Source: Coxiella-like endosymbiont (GTDB taxonomy: Bacteria > Pseudomonadota > Gammaproteobacteria > Coxiellales > Coxiellaceae). From it: 64,000 nt of DNA. The translations under genes and the position numbers were made by a program. The notes under the pieces were generated by a model that was not told the origin of the DNA, searched no databases, and saw nothing but the letters and a program-made list of their open reading frames with translations. Location: assembly GCF_024730665.1 (NCBI RefSeq), contig NZ_CP084737.1, forward strand, positions 933,158-997,157. Direction: 5' to 3'. This document shows positions 54,873 to 63,045 of the stretch, in pieces; positions within the stretch are counted from its first letter, which is position 1; every line of letters starts with the position of its first letter.

Positions 54873-55993
54873 TTACGTTAAAAGCAGCTCAAGAATCCGA
54901 AAGTAAATTTTCGATAGTTTCTCTAAATCGACAATAAGGATATTTTCATTAATATGATGAGCTGTGTGATTGAGCGGCCCTAATTCGACAACTTCGCAAC
55001 CTGTTGGGGCAATAAAGCGGCCATCAGAAGTGCCACCATAAGTGTTCAGTTCTGTATCGAGGTGACAAATCTCTTTAATCGCTTGTCGGCTGACAATAGC
55101 TAATTTCCCGTTGCTGCTAAAGAAAGAGGGACTAGAAATATTCCAACGTATTTTATAATTAAGCTGATGCTGATTTAGGATTTTTTCTAATTTTTGTTGC
55201 AGTGTTTCTGGTGCGTGAACAGGCGCAAAACGAAAATTAAATTTGGCAGTTAACATCGCTGGAATGACATTGTCAGCGTTAGCCTCAATGCTGTAAAATT
55301 GAAACGAAGTTGAGGTGAAATGATCGTTACCTTTGTCCCATTCAGTTTTTATCAGAGCGTCGAACGCTTGAAAGCTGCGATGAATCGGATTATCTGCCAG
55401 GTGGGGATAAGCAATGTGGCCTTGCTTGCCGATTATGGTTAATTCTCCATGCATGGAGCCACGGCGGCCGATTTTAATGGTATCGCCAAGCATCTGGTTG
55501 CTACTTGCTTCACCGACGATGCAATAGTTGAGCTTGATATTTTTTTCCGCAAATAACCCACCACTTTTTGTGTGCCATTTTTAGCGAGCCCTTCTTCGTC
55601 ACTGGTGACAATAAACCCGATGCAGCCTCTGTGTTTAGGATATCGTTTAATAAAATTTTCGGCAGCAACAATCATTGCAGATAATCCACTTTTCATATCA
55701 GTTGCACCTCGGCCATAAAGGTAACCGTCTTTTTCAGTGGGAGTGAAGGGCGGTGATTCCCATTGGCTTTCATCTCCAGGTGGGACTACGTCGGTATGAC
55801 CTGCAAAAATGAGGGAAGGCTGTTCTTTTCCGTGCCACGCCCAAAAATTAGTGACTTCTTCAAAGGGTAAACTTTCGCACTGAAAGCCCGCGGAAGTTAA
55901 ACGATTCATTAAAATCACTTGACAGCCTGCATCATGAGGAGTAACAGAACGACGTTCAATTAATTGTTTGAGCAATTGTAGTGTTTCGGACAT
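54873..55993 (-). CDS. dapE: Succinyl-diaminopimelate desuccinylase, one frame slip
   Basis: DapE releases LL-diaminopimelate for lysine and peptidoglycan. Zinc ligands are seen in LIFAGHTDVVPPGDE and GRGATDMKSGLSAM, and the catalytic Glu in IVTSDEEGLAKNG. The frame slips at seven T (plus strand, 55540-55546); one added base continues through KLNYCIVGEASSNQ to the C-terminal NTYGGTSDGRFIAPTGC and LNHTAHHINE, total 373 residues. It follows dapD by 3 bases. Confidence 0.9.
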
Positions 55994-55996
55994 TAT

Positions 55997-56809
55997 CTAT
56001 CCTTCACGTAATAATTCATTGAGTGAAATTTTACTTCGTGTTTTTTCGTCTACTTGCTTGATAATAATCGCACTATAACGATTATAATTCTTATCTTGAG
56101 AGGGCAGACTTCCTGAGATAACGACTGAACCGGCAGGAACTCGCCCATAAATAATTTCTTGGGTTTGGCGATTGTATATGGGTGTGCTTTGGCCGATAAA
56201 TACCCCCATCGAAATTACAGAACCCTGTTCAATGACTACCCCTTCGACAATTTCTGACCGTGCGCCAATAAAGCAATTATCTTCGATGATTGTGGGTCTG
56301 GCTTGAATAGGTTCGAGTACACCGCCTATTCCGACTCCGCCAGAAATATGGACGTTTTTTCCAATGTGGGCACAAGAACCTACGGTAGCCCACGTGTCGA
56401 TAAGTGTTCCAGAATCGATGTAAGCCCCGATGTTGACATAGCTGGGCATTAAAATAGTATTTGGCGCCAAATAAGCACCTTTACGAATTAGCGCATGAGG
56501 AACAATTCGAATATTGGCTTGATGAGAAGCACTATTGGAATATTTTAAAGGTATCTTGTCATAGAATGAGGTATAGCCGGCATGGAAGGTCTTGCACCGT
56601 TCGATTTTGAAAAATAACAGAATAGCCATTTTTATCCATTCATGCGTGATCCATTTTTTATTCTGTTTTTCAGTAACTTGAATCTCTCCTTCATCGAGAT
56701 CTTCGATGATACGACGGACAGCCTGCTGAATATCGTGAGATATAGAGTTGGGCCGATATTTTTCTCTATCTCGATAGGCATTTTCAATAATGGATTTTAA
56801 GTCATTCAC
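55997..56809 (-). CDS. dapD: Tetrahydrodipicolinate N-succinyltransferase
   Basis: DapD succinylates tetrahydrodipicolinate, the step that commits to the succinylase branch, with dapE downstream. The 270-residue hexapeptide-repeat protein is intact: [39 protein letters not shown] and [25 protein letters not shown] ribosome site precedes the ATG. The two-gene unit reads away from the tRNA-Pro gene. Confidence 0.96.
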   Translation of the reverse strand: MNDLKSIIENAYRDREKYRPNSISHDIQQAVRRIIEDLDEGEIQVTEKQNKKWITHEWIKMAILLFFKIERCKTFHAGYTSFYDKIPLKYSNSASHQANIRIVPHALIRKGAYLAPNTILMPSYVNIGAYIDSGTLIDTWATVGSCAHIGKNVHISGGVGIGGVLEPIQARPTIIEDNCFIGARSEIVEGVVIEQGSVISMGVFIGQSTPIYNRQTQEIIYGRVPAGSVVISGSLPSQDKNYNRYSAIIIKQVDEKTRSKISLNELLREG

Positions 56810-56922
56810 GAATACCTCCCCTCTTTTCTTTTGGTAGGGGGAAATTTTTCTAAACTGCGAACTTCGTATTCTGCCATTTTATTTCAGATTCATCAAGTTA
56901 GCTCGATTTAAATACTCCAGAG

Positions 56923-56952
56923 TTGACGTTTCCAGAGGTGAGACAGTATAAT
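56923..56952 (+). promoter_or_regulatory. Sigma-70-type promoter for tRNA-Pro
   Basis: TTGACG (56923-56928) and TATAAT (56947-56952) are 18 bases apart and 24 bases upstream of the mature tRNA-Pro end. The near-consensus boxes make this the clearest promoter in the window. Confidence 0.75.
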
Positions 56953-56975
56953 ACCGCCTTTTTCCTTAATTCTGA

Positions 56976-57049
56976 CGGGGTATAGCGCAGTCTGGTAGCG
57001 CGCCTGCTTTGGGAGCAGGATGTCGGGGGTTCAAATCCCTCTACCCCGA
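56976..57049 (+). tRNA. tRNA-Pro (TGG anticodon)
   Basis: Acceptor arms CGGGGTA and TACCCCG pair fully, the anticodon loop is CTTTGGG with TGG, and the T loop TTCAAAT follows a five-base stem. The 74-base sequence has no encoded CCA. TGG can read all proline codons by wobble. Confidence 0.95.
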
Positions 57050-57401
57050 TCCCTTACTTTCTTTCCAGTTAAACCCTTTCCTTAATAGATATTCCAAACA
57101 TTAAAGATTTACAAGGACCAAAGCTAAAGACTTCTTCTATTGCTGATGAGCAGATTGATAGGAAGAAAATGGACTGGCATGGAACAGAGCTCTTAACTTG
57201 ATCATAGGGTGCATGCGCATGTTAGTTAAAGCAAAATACGCCTTTGCCAGAAATAACTAGGAGTGGAAATCCGCGAGGCAGTCTTACATGGCAGTTTATC
57301 CCCTTTGACTATTGTTAAAAAAGTGATTATGGTAAAACTTCGAGTGTCTATAGCATAGCGAAATTGAGATGACATTAGCATTAAAGCAGAAATGATAGGA
57401 T
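57050..57401. other. Spacer between tRNA-Pro and tRNA-Arg
   Basis: About 350 bases with no gene recognised. Short open pieces only; nothing suggests an RNA gene or repeat. Confidence 0.4.
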
Positions 57402-57407
57402 ATAATA
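57402..57407 (+). promoter_or_regulatory. Likely -10 box for tRNA-Arg
   Basis: A perfect TATAAT lies 27 bases before the tRNA-Arg gene. The -35 region at the right spacing (GCATTA) is poor, so the call rests on the -10 box and position. Confidence 0.45.
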
Positions 57408-57433
57408 CATGTGATTTTTAGAGGAGTGTTCTA

Positions 57434-57506
57434 GCGCCCGTAGCTCACTCGGAAGAGCATCGGCCTTCTAAGCCGAAGGTAGCAGGTTCAAATCCTGCCG
57501 GGCGTG
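57434..57506 (+). tRNA. tRNA-Arg (TCT anticodon)
   Basis: Acceptor arms GCGCCCG and CGGGCGT pair with one terminal G-U; the anticodon loop CTTCTAA carries TCT for AGA codons, frequent in AT-rich genomes. The T arm is GCAGG-TTCAAAT-CCTGC. CCA is not encoded. Confidence 0.93.
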
Positions 57507-57670
57507 CTTTAGAAAAAGCCCAGTTCATTCGTGAGAATTCAGAGAATATAAGGAAAAGCATACTTAACTGAATTCCTACCTTCGCGAGAGCAAAGGCCAA
57601 TAGAAAGGCTTTAGCGTGCATGTCTGAGTGATTGAGCACAAAAATAGGAGGCACAAAGAAAAAATTATCT

Positions 57671-57744
57671 GGTGGGCGTAGCTCAGTTGGTAGAGCCCCG
57701 GATTGTGGATCCGGTTGTCGTGGGTTCGATCCCCATCGTCCACC
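57671..57744 (+). tRNA. tRNA-His (GTG anticodon)
   Basis: The acceptor arms GTGGGCG and CGTCCAC are preceded by the extra G (position -1) paired with discriminator C, a hallmark of tRNA-His. The anticodon loop TTGTGGA carries GTG, and the T loop is TTCGATC. It lies about 165 bases after tRNA-Arg and may be cotranscribed with it. Confidence 0.95.
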
Positions 57745-57774
57745 CCATTTTAGTTAATAGATGGCGAGTATAGG

Positions 57775-59216
57775 ATGATAATGGAAAAGTGCATAATTCC
57801 AGTTTTATTAGCAGGAGGAGTAGGGGGTCGTTTATGGCCTGTTTCTAGAGAAAGTTATCCCAAACAGTTTTGTAAACTTTTTGATAAGCTGTCTTTGCTA
57901 CAAAAAACTGCCGAAAGGGCTAAATACGTTTCCAGAGCTCCTGATCTAATCGTTGTTACTAACGATAATTATTATTTTCTTTGCAAAGATCAGTTAGAAA
58001 AAATGGGTCCTTCTTGTGTGCATTATATTTTGGAACCGTGTCCTCGAAATACAGCTCCTTCGATTGCACTAGCAGCTAAGTACGCCTGTGAATACATTCA
58101 TTCTGATTCTATTTTATTAGTTTTGCCTTCTGATCATTATTTAAAGGATTGTGATAATTTTAGAAATACCGTCGAAGCAGCTATTAATTTTACTGAAAAA
58201 AATAAGTTAGTTGTTTTTGGTGTGGAGCCACATTCCCCAAAAACAGGCTATGGTTATATTAAAAAAGGTAATGCCCTCGATGAAAATGGCTTTCAAGTCA
58301 GTCGATTCATTGAAAAGCCTTCTTTATCTATGGCAAAAGAATTTCTTTTGCAGGGAGACTTTTTTGGAATAGTGGGATATTTTTATTTAAGGCTAAAGAT
58401 TACTTAAACGAATTAAATAAACTAGCTCATGATATTTTTGTGGAGAGTATCACTGCATTTCAATCAACAAAACTACAGGCTGAGTTTTTTCGAGTGAATA
58501 AAAATTTTAGTTTTTGTCGTGAAGGTTCTATTGATTATGAAGTGATTGAAAAAACAGATAAAGCAGTGATGTTACCATTGAGAACAAGTTGGAGCGATCT
58601 TGGTTGTTGGTCATCCGTGGGTGAAGCTACTGAGAGTGATAGTGAAGGTAACGTATGTTATGGCGATGTCATAACAGAAAAGTGTCAAAATTGTCTTATT
58701 AGTTCTGAAGGACAGCGAGTTCTCGCTATTGGCATTAAAGATGAAGTAGTAATTAATACCACAGATGCGCTTTTAGTTATTGATAAATCATATGCGCAAG
58801 AAGTTAAAATTGCTGTCGAACGAATGAAATTACAGCAAGATTCTGTTGCTACAGAGCATAGACGCATATATCGCCCGTGGGGATTTTATGAAAAATTAGC
58901 TTCAGGGATTGATTATCAAGTGAAGTATTTAATGGTTAACCCAAAGTCTGCGCTTTCATTGCAATTACATCACCGTCGATCGGAGCATTGGGTTGTTGTT
59001 AGTGGCGAAGCAGAAGTAATTAAGGGAGAGACTGTTTTTAGATTATACCCTAATCAATCTACTTATATTGAAAAACGTACAAAACATCGATTAAGTAACC
59101 CCAGTGATCAGCTATTGTTAGTGATTGAAGTGCAAAGTGGTGAATATTTTGGAGAAGACGATGTAATACGTTTTGATGATATTTATGGACGTTTTATTAA
59201 TCAAACAGTTTCATGA
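57775..59216 (+). CDS. manC: Mannose-1-phosphate guanylyltransferase / mannose-6-phosphate isomerase, one frame slip
   Basis: This bifunctional type II enzyme makes GDP-mannose for surface sugars. LLAGGVGGRLWPVSRESYPK is the nucleotidyltransferase signature, VLPSDHYL the metal site, and the C-terminal cupin has SLQLHHRRSEHWVVVSGEAE (isomerase zinc site). A six-T run (58360-58365) breaks the frame before WNSGIFLFKA; one added T gives 480 residues. The second Met (57781) is an equally good start. Its end overlaps the convergent glycosyltransferase by 20 bases. Confidence 0.9.
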
Positions 59217-60072
59217 AAATGAGACGTCCCGTAAAATAATAAAGTAAGTAAATGCGCCATTTCCACGGCAAGGATCTATCTAAAAGAAAATTTAAAAAGT
59301 AAAATACGATACTTCTAATAAAGCCATTCGCAACAAAAGCAGTTGGAGGAGATATTGTTATACTACTTGTGCTGTTATGGGACTTGAAGCAATATCGTAT
59401 AAGTCTATTCGCTTCTTCTTTCCTTAGTTTGGTTAATGAAATGAAAATTCTATCGTCCCCAAATCGATCTCGGCATTTATAAGTTTCATCAATTGTAGCC
59501 TTTTTATTACGAAAATGGAGATGTTCAAATACAATTTCCTTTAAAAAAAAGACTCGATGCAAGTGGAGTTTTTTTAGTCTCATAAAAATGTCATATAAGT
59601 GCAAATCTAAGAAAGAACCCTGATAGGCAGTTGGAAAAACAGCTTGAAGCACTTCACAAGTGGCCTGAGATAAAATCGGAAAAGTAGGTAATTTGCCTTT
59701 TTTATTCAAATCATTTGGGTAAGCTAAATAAACAGGATCAGGCTGTGCTCGATGAAAGTCTACGATTTTTTTATCCCAACTTAAAGTTTTTATAAGAACA
59801 TCGTCGTTAAGGGCGATGATAATTTCGCCTTCGGAAACTTCTAAGCAGGCAGTATTATAGAAACCCATTGTATTTCGGGATTGGATTAACTTTTTTATTT
59901 TAAGTTTTTTATACTCAAAATCATGCATAGAATTATCATTATCGTCAATAAATAAGACAACTTCGATGTTTTCGGAGTGTAATGCAGTCTGATAAGCTGA
60001 ATCTAAAAACTGTTTCAACCGTTGAGAACGTCCTCTTGTAGGTAACAGCAAAGAAAGATTTATTTTATTCAT
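59197..60072 (-). CDS. Glycosyltransferase-like protein of the surface-sugar cluster
   Basis: The start is set at MNKINLSLLLPTRGR (60072) because its ATG overlaps the upstream stop as ATGA. The N-terminus resembles GT-A family 2 folds: LSLLLPTRGRSQRLKQFLDS, a VLFIDDNDNS acidic motif and EIIIALNDDVLIKT, a DxD-like metal site near residue 95. The C-terminal third is basic and hydrophobic, possibly membrane-associated. It is intact at about 291 residues. Donor and acceptor are unknown. Confidence 0.7.
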   Translation of the reverse strand: MNKINLSLLLPTRGRSQRLKQFLDSAYQTALHSENIEVVLFIDDNDNSMHDFEYKKLKIKKLIQSRNTMGFYNTACLEVSEGEIIIALNDDVLIKTLSWDKKIVDFHRAQPDPVYLAYPNDLNKKGKLPTFPILSQATCEVLQAVFPTAYQGSFLDLHLYDIFMRLKKLHLHRVFFLKEIVFEHLHFRNKKATIDETYKCRDRFGDDRIFISLTKLRKEEANRLIRYCFKSHNSTSSITISPPTAFVANGFIRSIVFYFLNFLLDRSLPWKWRIYLLYYFTGRLIFMKLFD

Positions 60073-60797
60073 AACGTTTCCGTCTTCATTTTCTTTTGAA
60101 AGAGACAATAGTCTTCTGGAACGCCAATATCAATAAGAGTACCTGAAAAAGGGAAAGCATGGAAAAAATAGCGCTGGCAATAGGTATCCAGAAAATCATT
60201 CTCAAATGAAAATAGATCTCGGCCTAAGAGAGATAAATGCTGGGCAAGTTCAGGTGCAACTAAATAGATGCCCGCATTAATCCAATTTAGATTGGCTTCA
60301 TGTGCCTGAAAGGAAGTGATTCGTTCATTTTTTAAGATGAGGCGGTTATAGCGTTTGGCTTGTGGGGCGACAGTTATGCTTACCGATAAAATGCTTTTTT
60401 TATGGAAATTCCTCAAATAAGATTCTTTCATCAAATTTAATGGGCAAGAAGAGTAAGTATCGCCATTCAAAATAAAAATGGGTTGCGTAGGTTGAATTTG
60501 ATTTAAACAGAATAAGATCGCCCCACCTGTGCCTAATGGTTTCGGCTCGATGAAATAATGCAACTCCATTTCATGGAAATGATTACCAAAGTAACGCGTT
60601 ATCGTTTTTGGCAGATGATGAAGGGAAATATAAGTTCGTCGAATACCTTGACGGTATAAAAATATCAGGAGATAGGATAAAAAAGGTTGATCATTGATAG
60701 GAGCCATAGGTTTTGGTACATTATTTACAATAGATTGTAATCGCGTCCCAAACCCACCGGCCAAAACTAGAGCCTCTGTGCTATTAGTGAGTGTCAT
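60069..60797 (-). CDS. Sugar-1-phosphate nucleotidyltransferase, HddC-like
   Basis: EALVLAGGFGTRLQSIVNNV with PKPMAPINDQPFLSYLL is the nucleotidyltransferase signature and fits D-glycero-D-manno-heptose 1-phosphate guanylyltransferase (HddC) especially well. EPKPLGTGGAILFCL, FILNGDTYS and WINAGIYLVAP are the other conserved blocks. The 242-residue protein is intact. Its ATG overlaps the end of the DegT-family gene by one base, and its stop is coupled to the glycosyltransferase. Exact sugar is inferred, not proven. Confidence 0.78.
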   Translation of the reverse strand: MTLTNSTEALVLAGGFGTRLQSIVNNVPKPMAPINDQPFLSYLLIFLYRQGIRRTYISLHHLPKTITRYFGNHFHEMELHYFIEPKPLGTGGAILFCLNQIQPTQPIFILNGDTYSSCPLNLMKESYLRNFHKKSILSVSITVAPQAKRYNRLILKNERITSFQAHEANLNWINAGIYLVAPELAQHLSLLGRDLFSFENDFLDTYCQRYFFHAFPFSGTLIDIGVPEDYCLFQKKMKTETL

Positions 60798-61984
60798 TAA
60801 TCTATTTCTGTTTCTTTTTCGGTAACGCGACTGATTACGGAATGAAAATAGTTAATTTCTTTTGATAAGTTGCGAGGGTGATTGCCTACAAAAAATCCAT
60901 AATCATGGGCAATGTTCGCATTTTTTATTTCTCCTACTGTTTCATGATTAATATGTTGAATCACATCATGCCTTAAGAAATTACCACCCGTGATAATGCG
61001 ATGTTCAATGTCTGCTTGTTTTAATGCTGCCAAAATCGCAGTACGACTCCAGTTAAGTGTGGGGTTTAAAATCACTGTAAAACTGAACCAGGAGCTCATT
61101 CCATTTTCTCGTTGAATGATAAATCGCTTGTCATTAGCAAATAATTTAGTAAAAAGCGCTGCATTTTCCCGTCTTTGCTCAATCATTTGATCGAGTTTTT
61201 TCAGTTGTTCAATACCAATAGCGCCTAACATTTCAATTGGGCGCACATTATAACCAGGAAAAATAAACCGGTAAGCCTCAAAAAAATCATCATCTTTGGG
61301 CCGGTAAATTTGAGCATTATTAGGAATAGTCCGAGTCCAACCGTGCGAACGCAATGATAGACATAATTCATAGAGTTCTTCGTCATTTGTTACGATGATT
61401 CCGCCTTCCATTGTTGAAATATGATGAGAAAAGAAAGTACTAAAGGTTCCAACATGTCCAAATGTTCCACAGTATCGATTGTTAAGCATAGCACCCATAG
61501 ATTCGCAATTATCTTCAAACAAAATTAAATTATGTTTATTGCAGAAAGTTTTAAGGGTTTCGAGAGCGCAAGGATTGCCAAGGACATTAACCGCAACAAT
61601 CATTTTTGTTTTCGGGGTCAAGGCTGTTTCTAACAAATCAGGGTTTATGTTTAAAGTTTCGAGATCTATATCCACGAATTTTAATTTCAAGCCATATTGA
61701 TGTAGTGGATAATAAGTAGTAGCCCATGAGATAGCCGGTACAATCACTTCATCCCCAGGATGGAATGATTGCTTTTTGTGATAAAACAAAGCAGCAACGG
61801 CAATGAGGTTAGCGGATGACCCAGAATTTACCATTACCGCGTATTTCGATTCAAATTTTTCAGCGAACATCGATTCGAACTGTTTTACGTGTATACCTAA
61901 TGTGTAACATTCATTATTGATCACGCGTAATATAGCTTCTCGCTCTTCTGAGCCAAATGTGTCGGCAGCTAATTGGTAACGCAT
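60797..61984 (-). CDS. DegT/DnrJ/EryC1-family PLP protein with His in place of the PLP lysine
   Basis: A 395-residue fold-type I PLP protein of nucleotide-sugar synthesis: VMVNSGSSANLIAVAAL (phosphate cup), IVPAISWATTYYPL, ILFEDNCESMGAML (cofactor-binding Asp) and STFFSHHISTMEGG. In aminotransferases the lysine that binds PLP sits at the first His of SHHIS; here it is His, as in the 3-dehydratases ColD and RfbH/E1. It is therefore more likely a sugar 3-dehydratase or related enzyme than an aminotransferase. It is intact. The ATG lies 12 bases after the dehydrogenase E1 beta stop. Confidence 0.82.
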   Translation of the reverse strand: MRYQLAADTFGSEEREAILRVINNECYTLGIHVKQFESMFAEKFESKYAVMVNSGSSANLIAVAALFYHKKQSFHPGDEVIVPAISWATTYYPLHQYGLKLKFVDIDLETLNINPDLLETALTPKTKMIVAVNVLGNPCALETLKTFCNKHNLILFEDNCESMGAMLNNRYCGTFGHVGTFSTFFSHHISTMEGGIIVTNDEELYELCLSLRSHGWTRTIPNNAQIYRPKDDDFFEAYRFIFPGYNVRPIEMLGAIGIEQLKKLDQMIEQRRENAALFTKLFANDKRFIIQRENGMSSWFSFTVILNPTLNWSRTAILAALKQADIEHRIITGGNFLRHDVIQHINHETVGEIKNANIAHDYGFFVGNHPRNLSKEINYFHSVISRVTEKETEID

Positions 61985-61996
61985 ACTTTTTCTCCT

Positions 61997-63045
61997 TTAT
62001 GCGATTAATAGTGTTTGGATTTCTTTTGCTATGGTCTCTTCATTTGGAAAAAAGAATTTTTCCAATATATCGCCGGCAGGAATGTGAGTATGCGGAAAGC
62101 CGACACGCCGGATAGGAGCTTTTAATGAAAAAAAGCTTTCTCTGAAATTAACGCAGCGATTTCTGCTGATAAACCTCCTGCTTTCCAACCGTTGTCAACA
62201 ATTAACAATTTTCCTGTCTTTCTAACGGAAGAGAGAATAAGCGCTTCATCCAAAGGCTGAATAGTTCGAAGGTCAATGACATCGGCGCTAATGGTTAAGC
62301 CGTCAAATTCTAATTGTCTAATGGCTTCCAATGCCATGATAAGGGCATGTGAACAACCGACGATTGTCATTTTATTACCTTCTCGTCGTTTTACGCCCTG
62401 CCCAATTGGAATTTTATAATAATCAAGTGGCACAGGACCTTTACAACGCATGAGCCAACGATGCTCAAATATCAGAACCGGGTTGTTGTCTTCAATAGCG
62501 CTAATTATTAAACCTTTTGCATCATGGGGCGTGCTTGGCATGATGATTTTTAATCCTGGGACACCCATTAATAATCCGTGAATAGCTTGAGAATGTTGCG
62601 GTCCAGACCCCCATCCACGACCAATTGCTGACCATACAACCATAGGAACTGCTGTTTGACCAGCATCCATGAAGTGAATTTTTGCGGCGTGATTAATTAG
62701 TTGATTAAAGGCTAGTAATAAAAAATCAGGGCGATTATGTAAGTAAATAGGGCGCTTGCCTTGCATAGCAGCGCCGACGCAAATTCCCATTAAGCTTTCT
62801 TCAGATACCGGTGTATCAAATACACGATTACCTCCGAATTTTTCTTTCAACTCTTTAGCGACGCCGAAAACATGCGCTGGGTCAGTGACTCCTTGACCTA
62901 ATACGAAGGTATTAGGATCTTGAGCTAATTTGAGTTGTAATCCTTCGTTTAAAGCAGCAGTGTAATCAATAACACGCCCTGTTGTTTTAGATTCAACTGG
63001 TTGTTTATTGGCATAGTTGGTGACTAAAGTTTCATCCCACGACAT
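61997..63045 (-). CDS. Thiamine-dependent dehydrogenase E1 beta-like subunit in the sugar cluster, one frame slip
   Basis: A homologue of 2-oxoacid/acetoin dehydrogenase E1 beta. The start MSWDETLVTNYANK (63045) overlaps E1 alpha by 14 bases. VFDTPVSEESLMGICVGAAM and IGRGWGSGPQHSQAIHGLL are typical. The break is a seven-A run (plus strand, 62128-62134); one base added restores SLKAPIRRVGFPHTHIPAGD and 349 residues. No E2 or E3 lies nearby, and it precedes a nucleotide-sugar enzyme, so a role in two-carbon transfer to a sugar is plausible but inferred. Confidence 0.82.

Noticed and set aside
57050..57401. Remnant of a coding gene after tRNA-Pro
   Set aside because: A short open stretch looked protein-like but matched no family I know and is quickly closed by stops.
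57445..57654. 69-codon minus-strand open frame
   Set aside because: It runs through the tRNA-Arg gene, and its GFEPATFGL stretch is the usual false translation of a tRNA complement.
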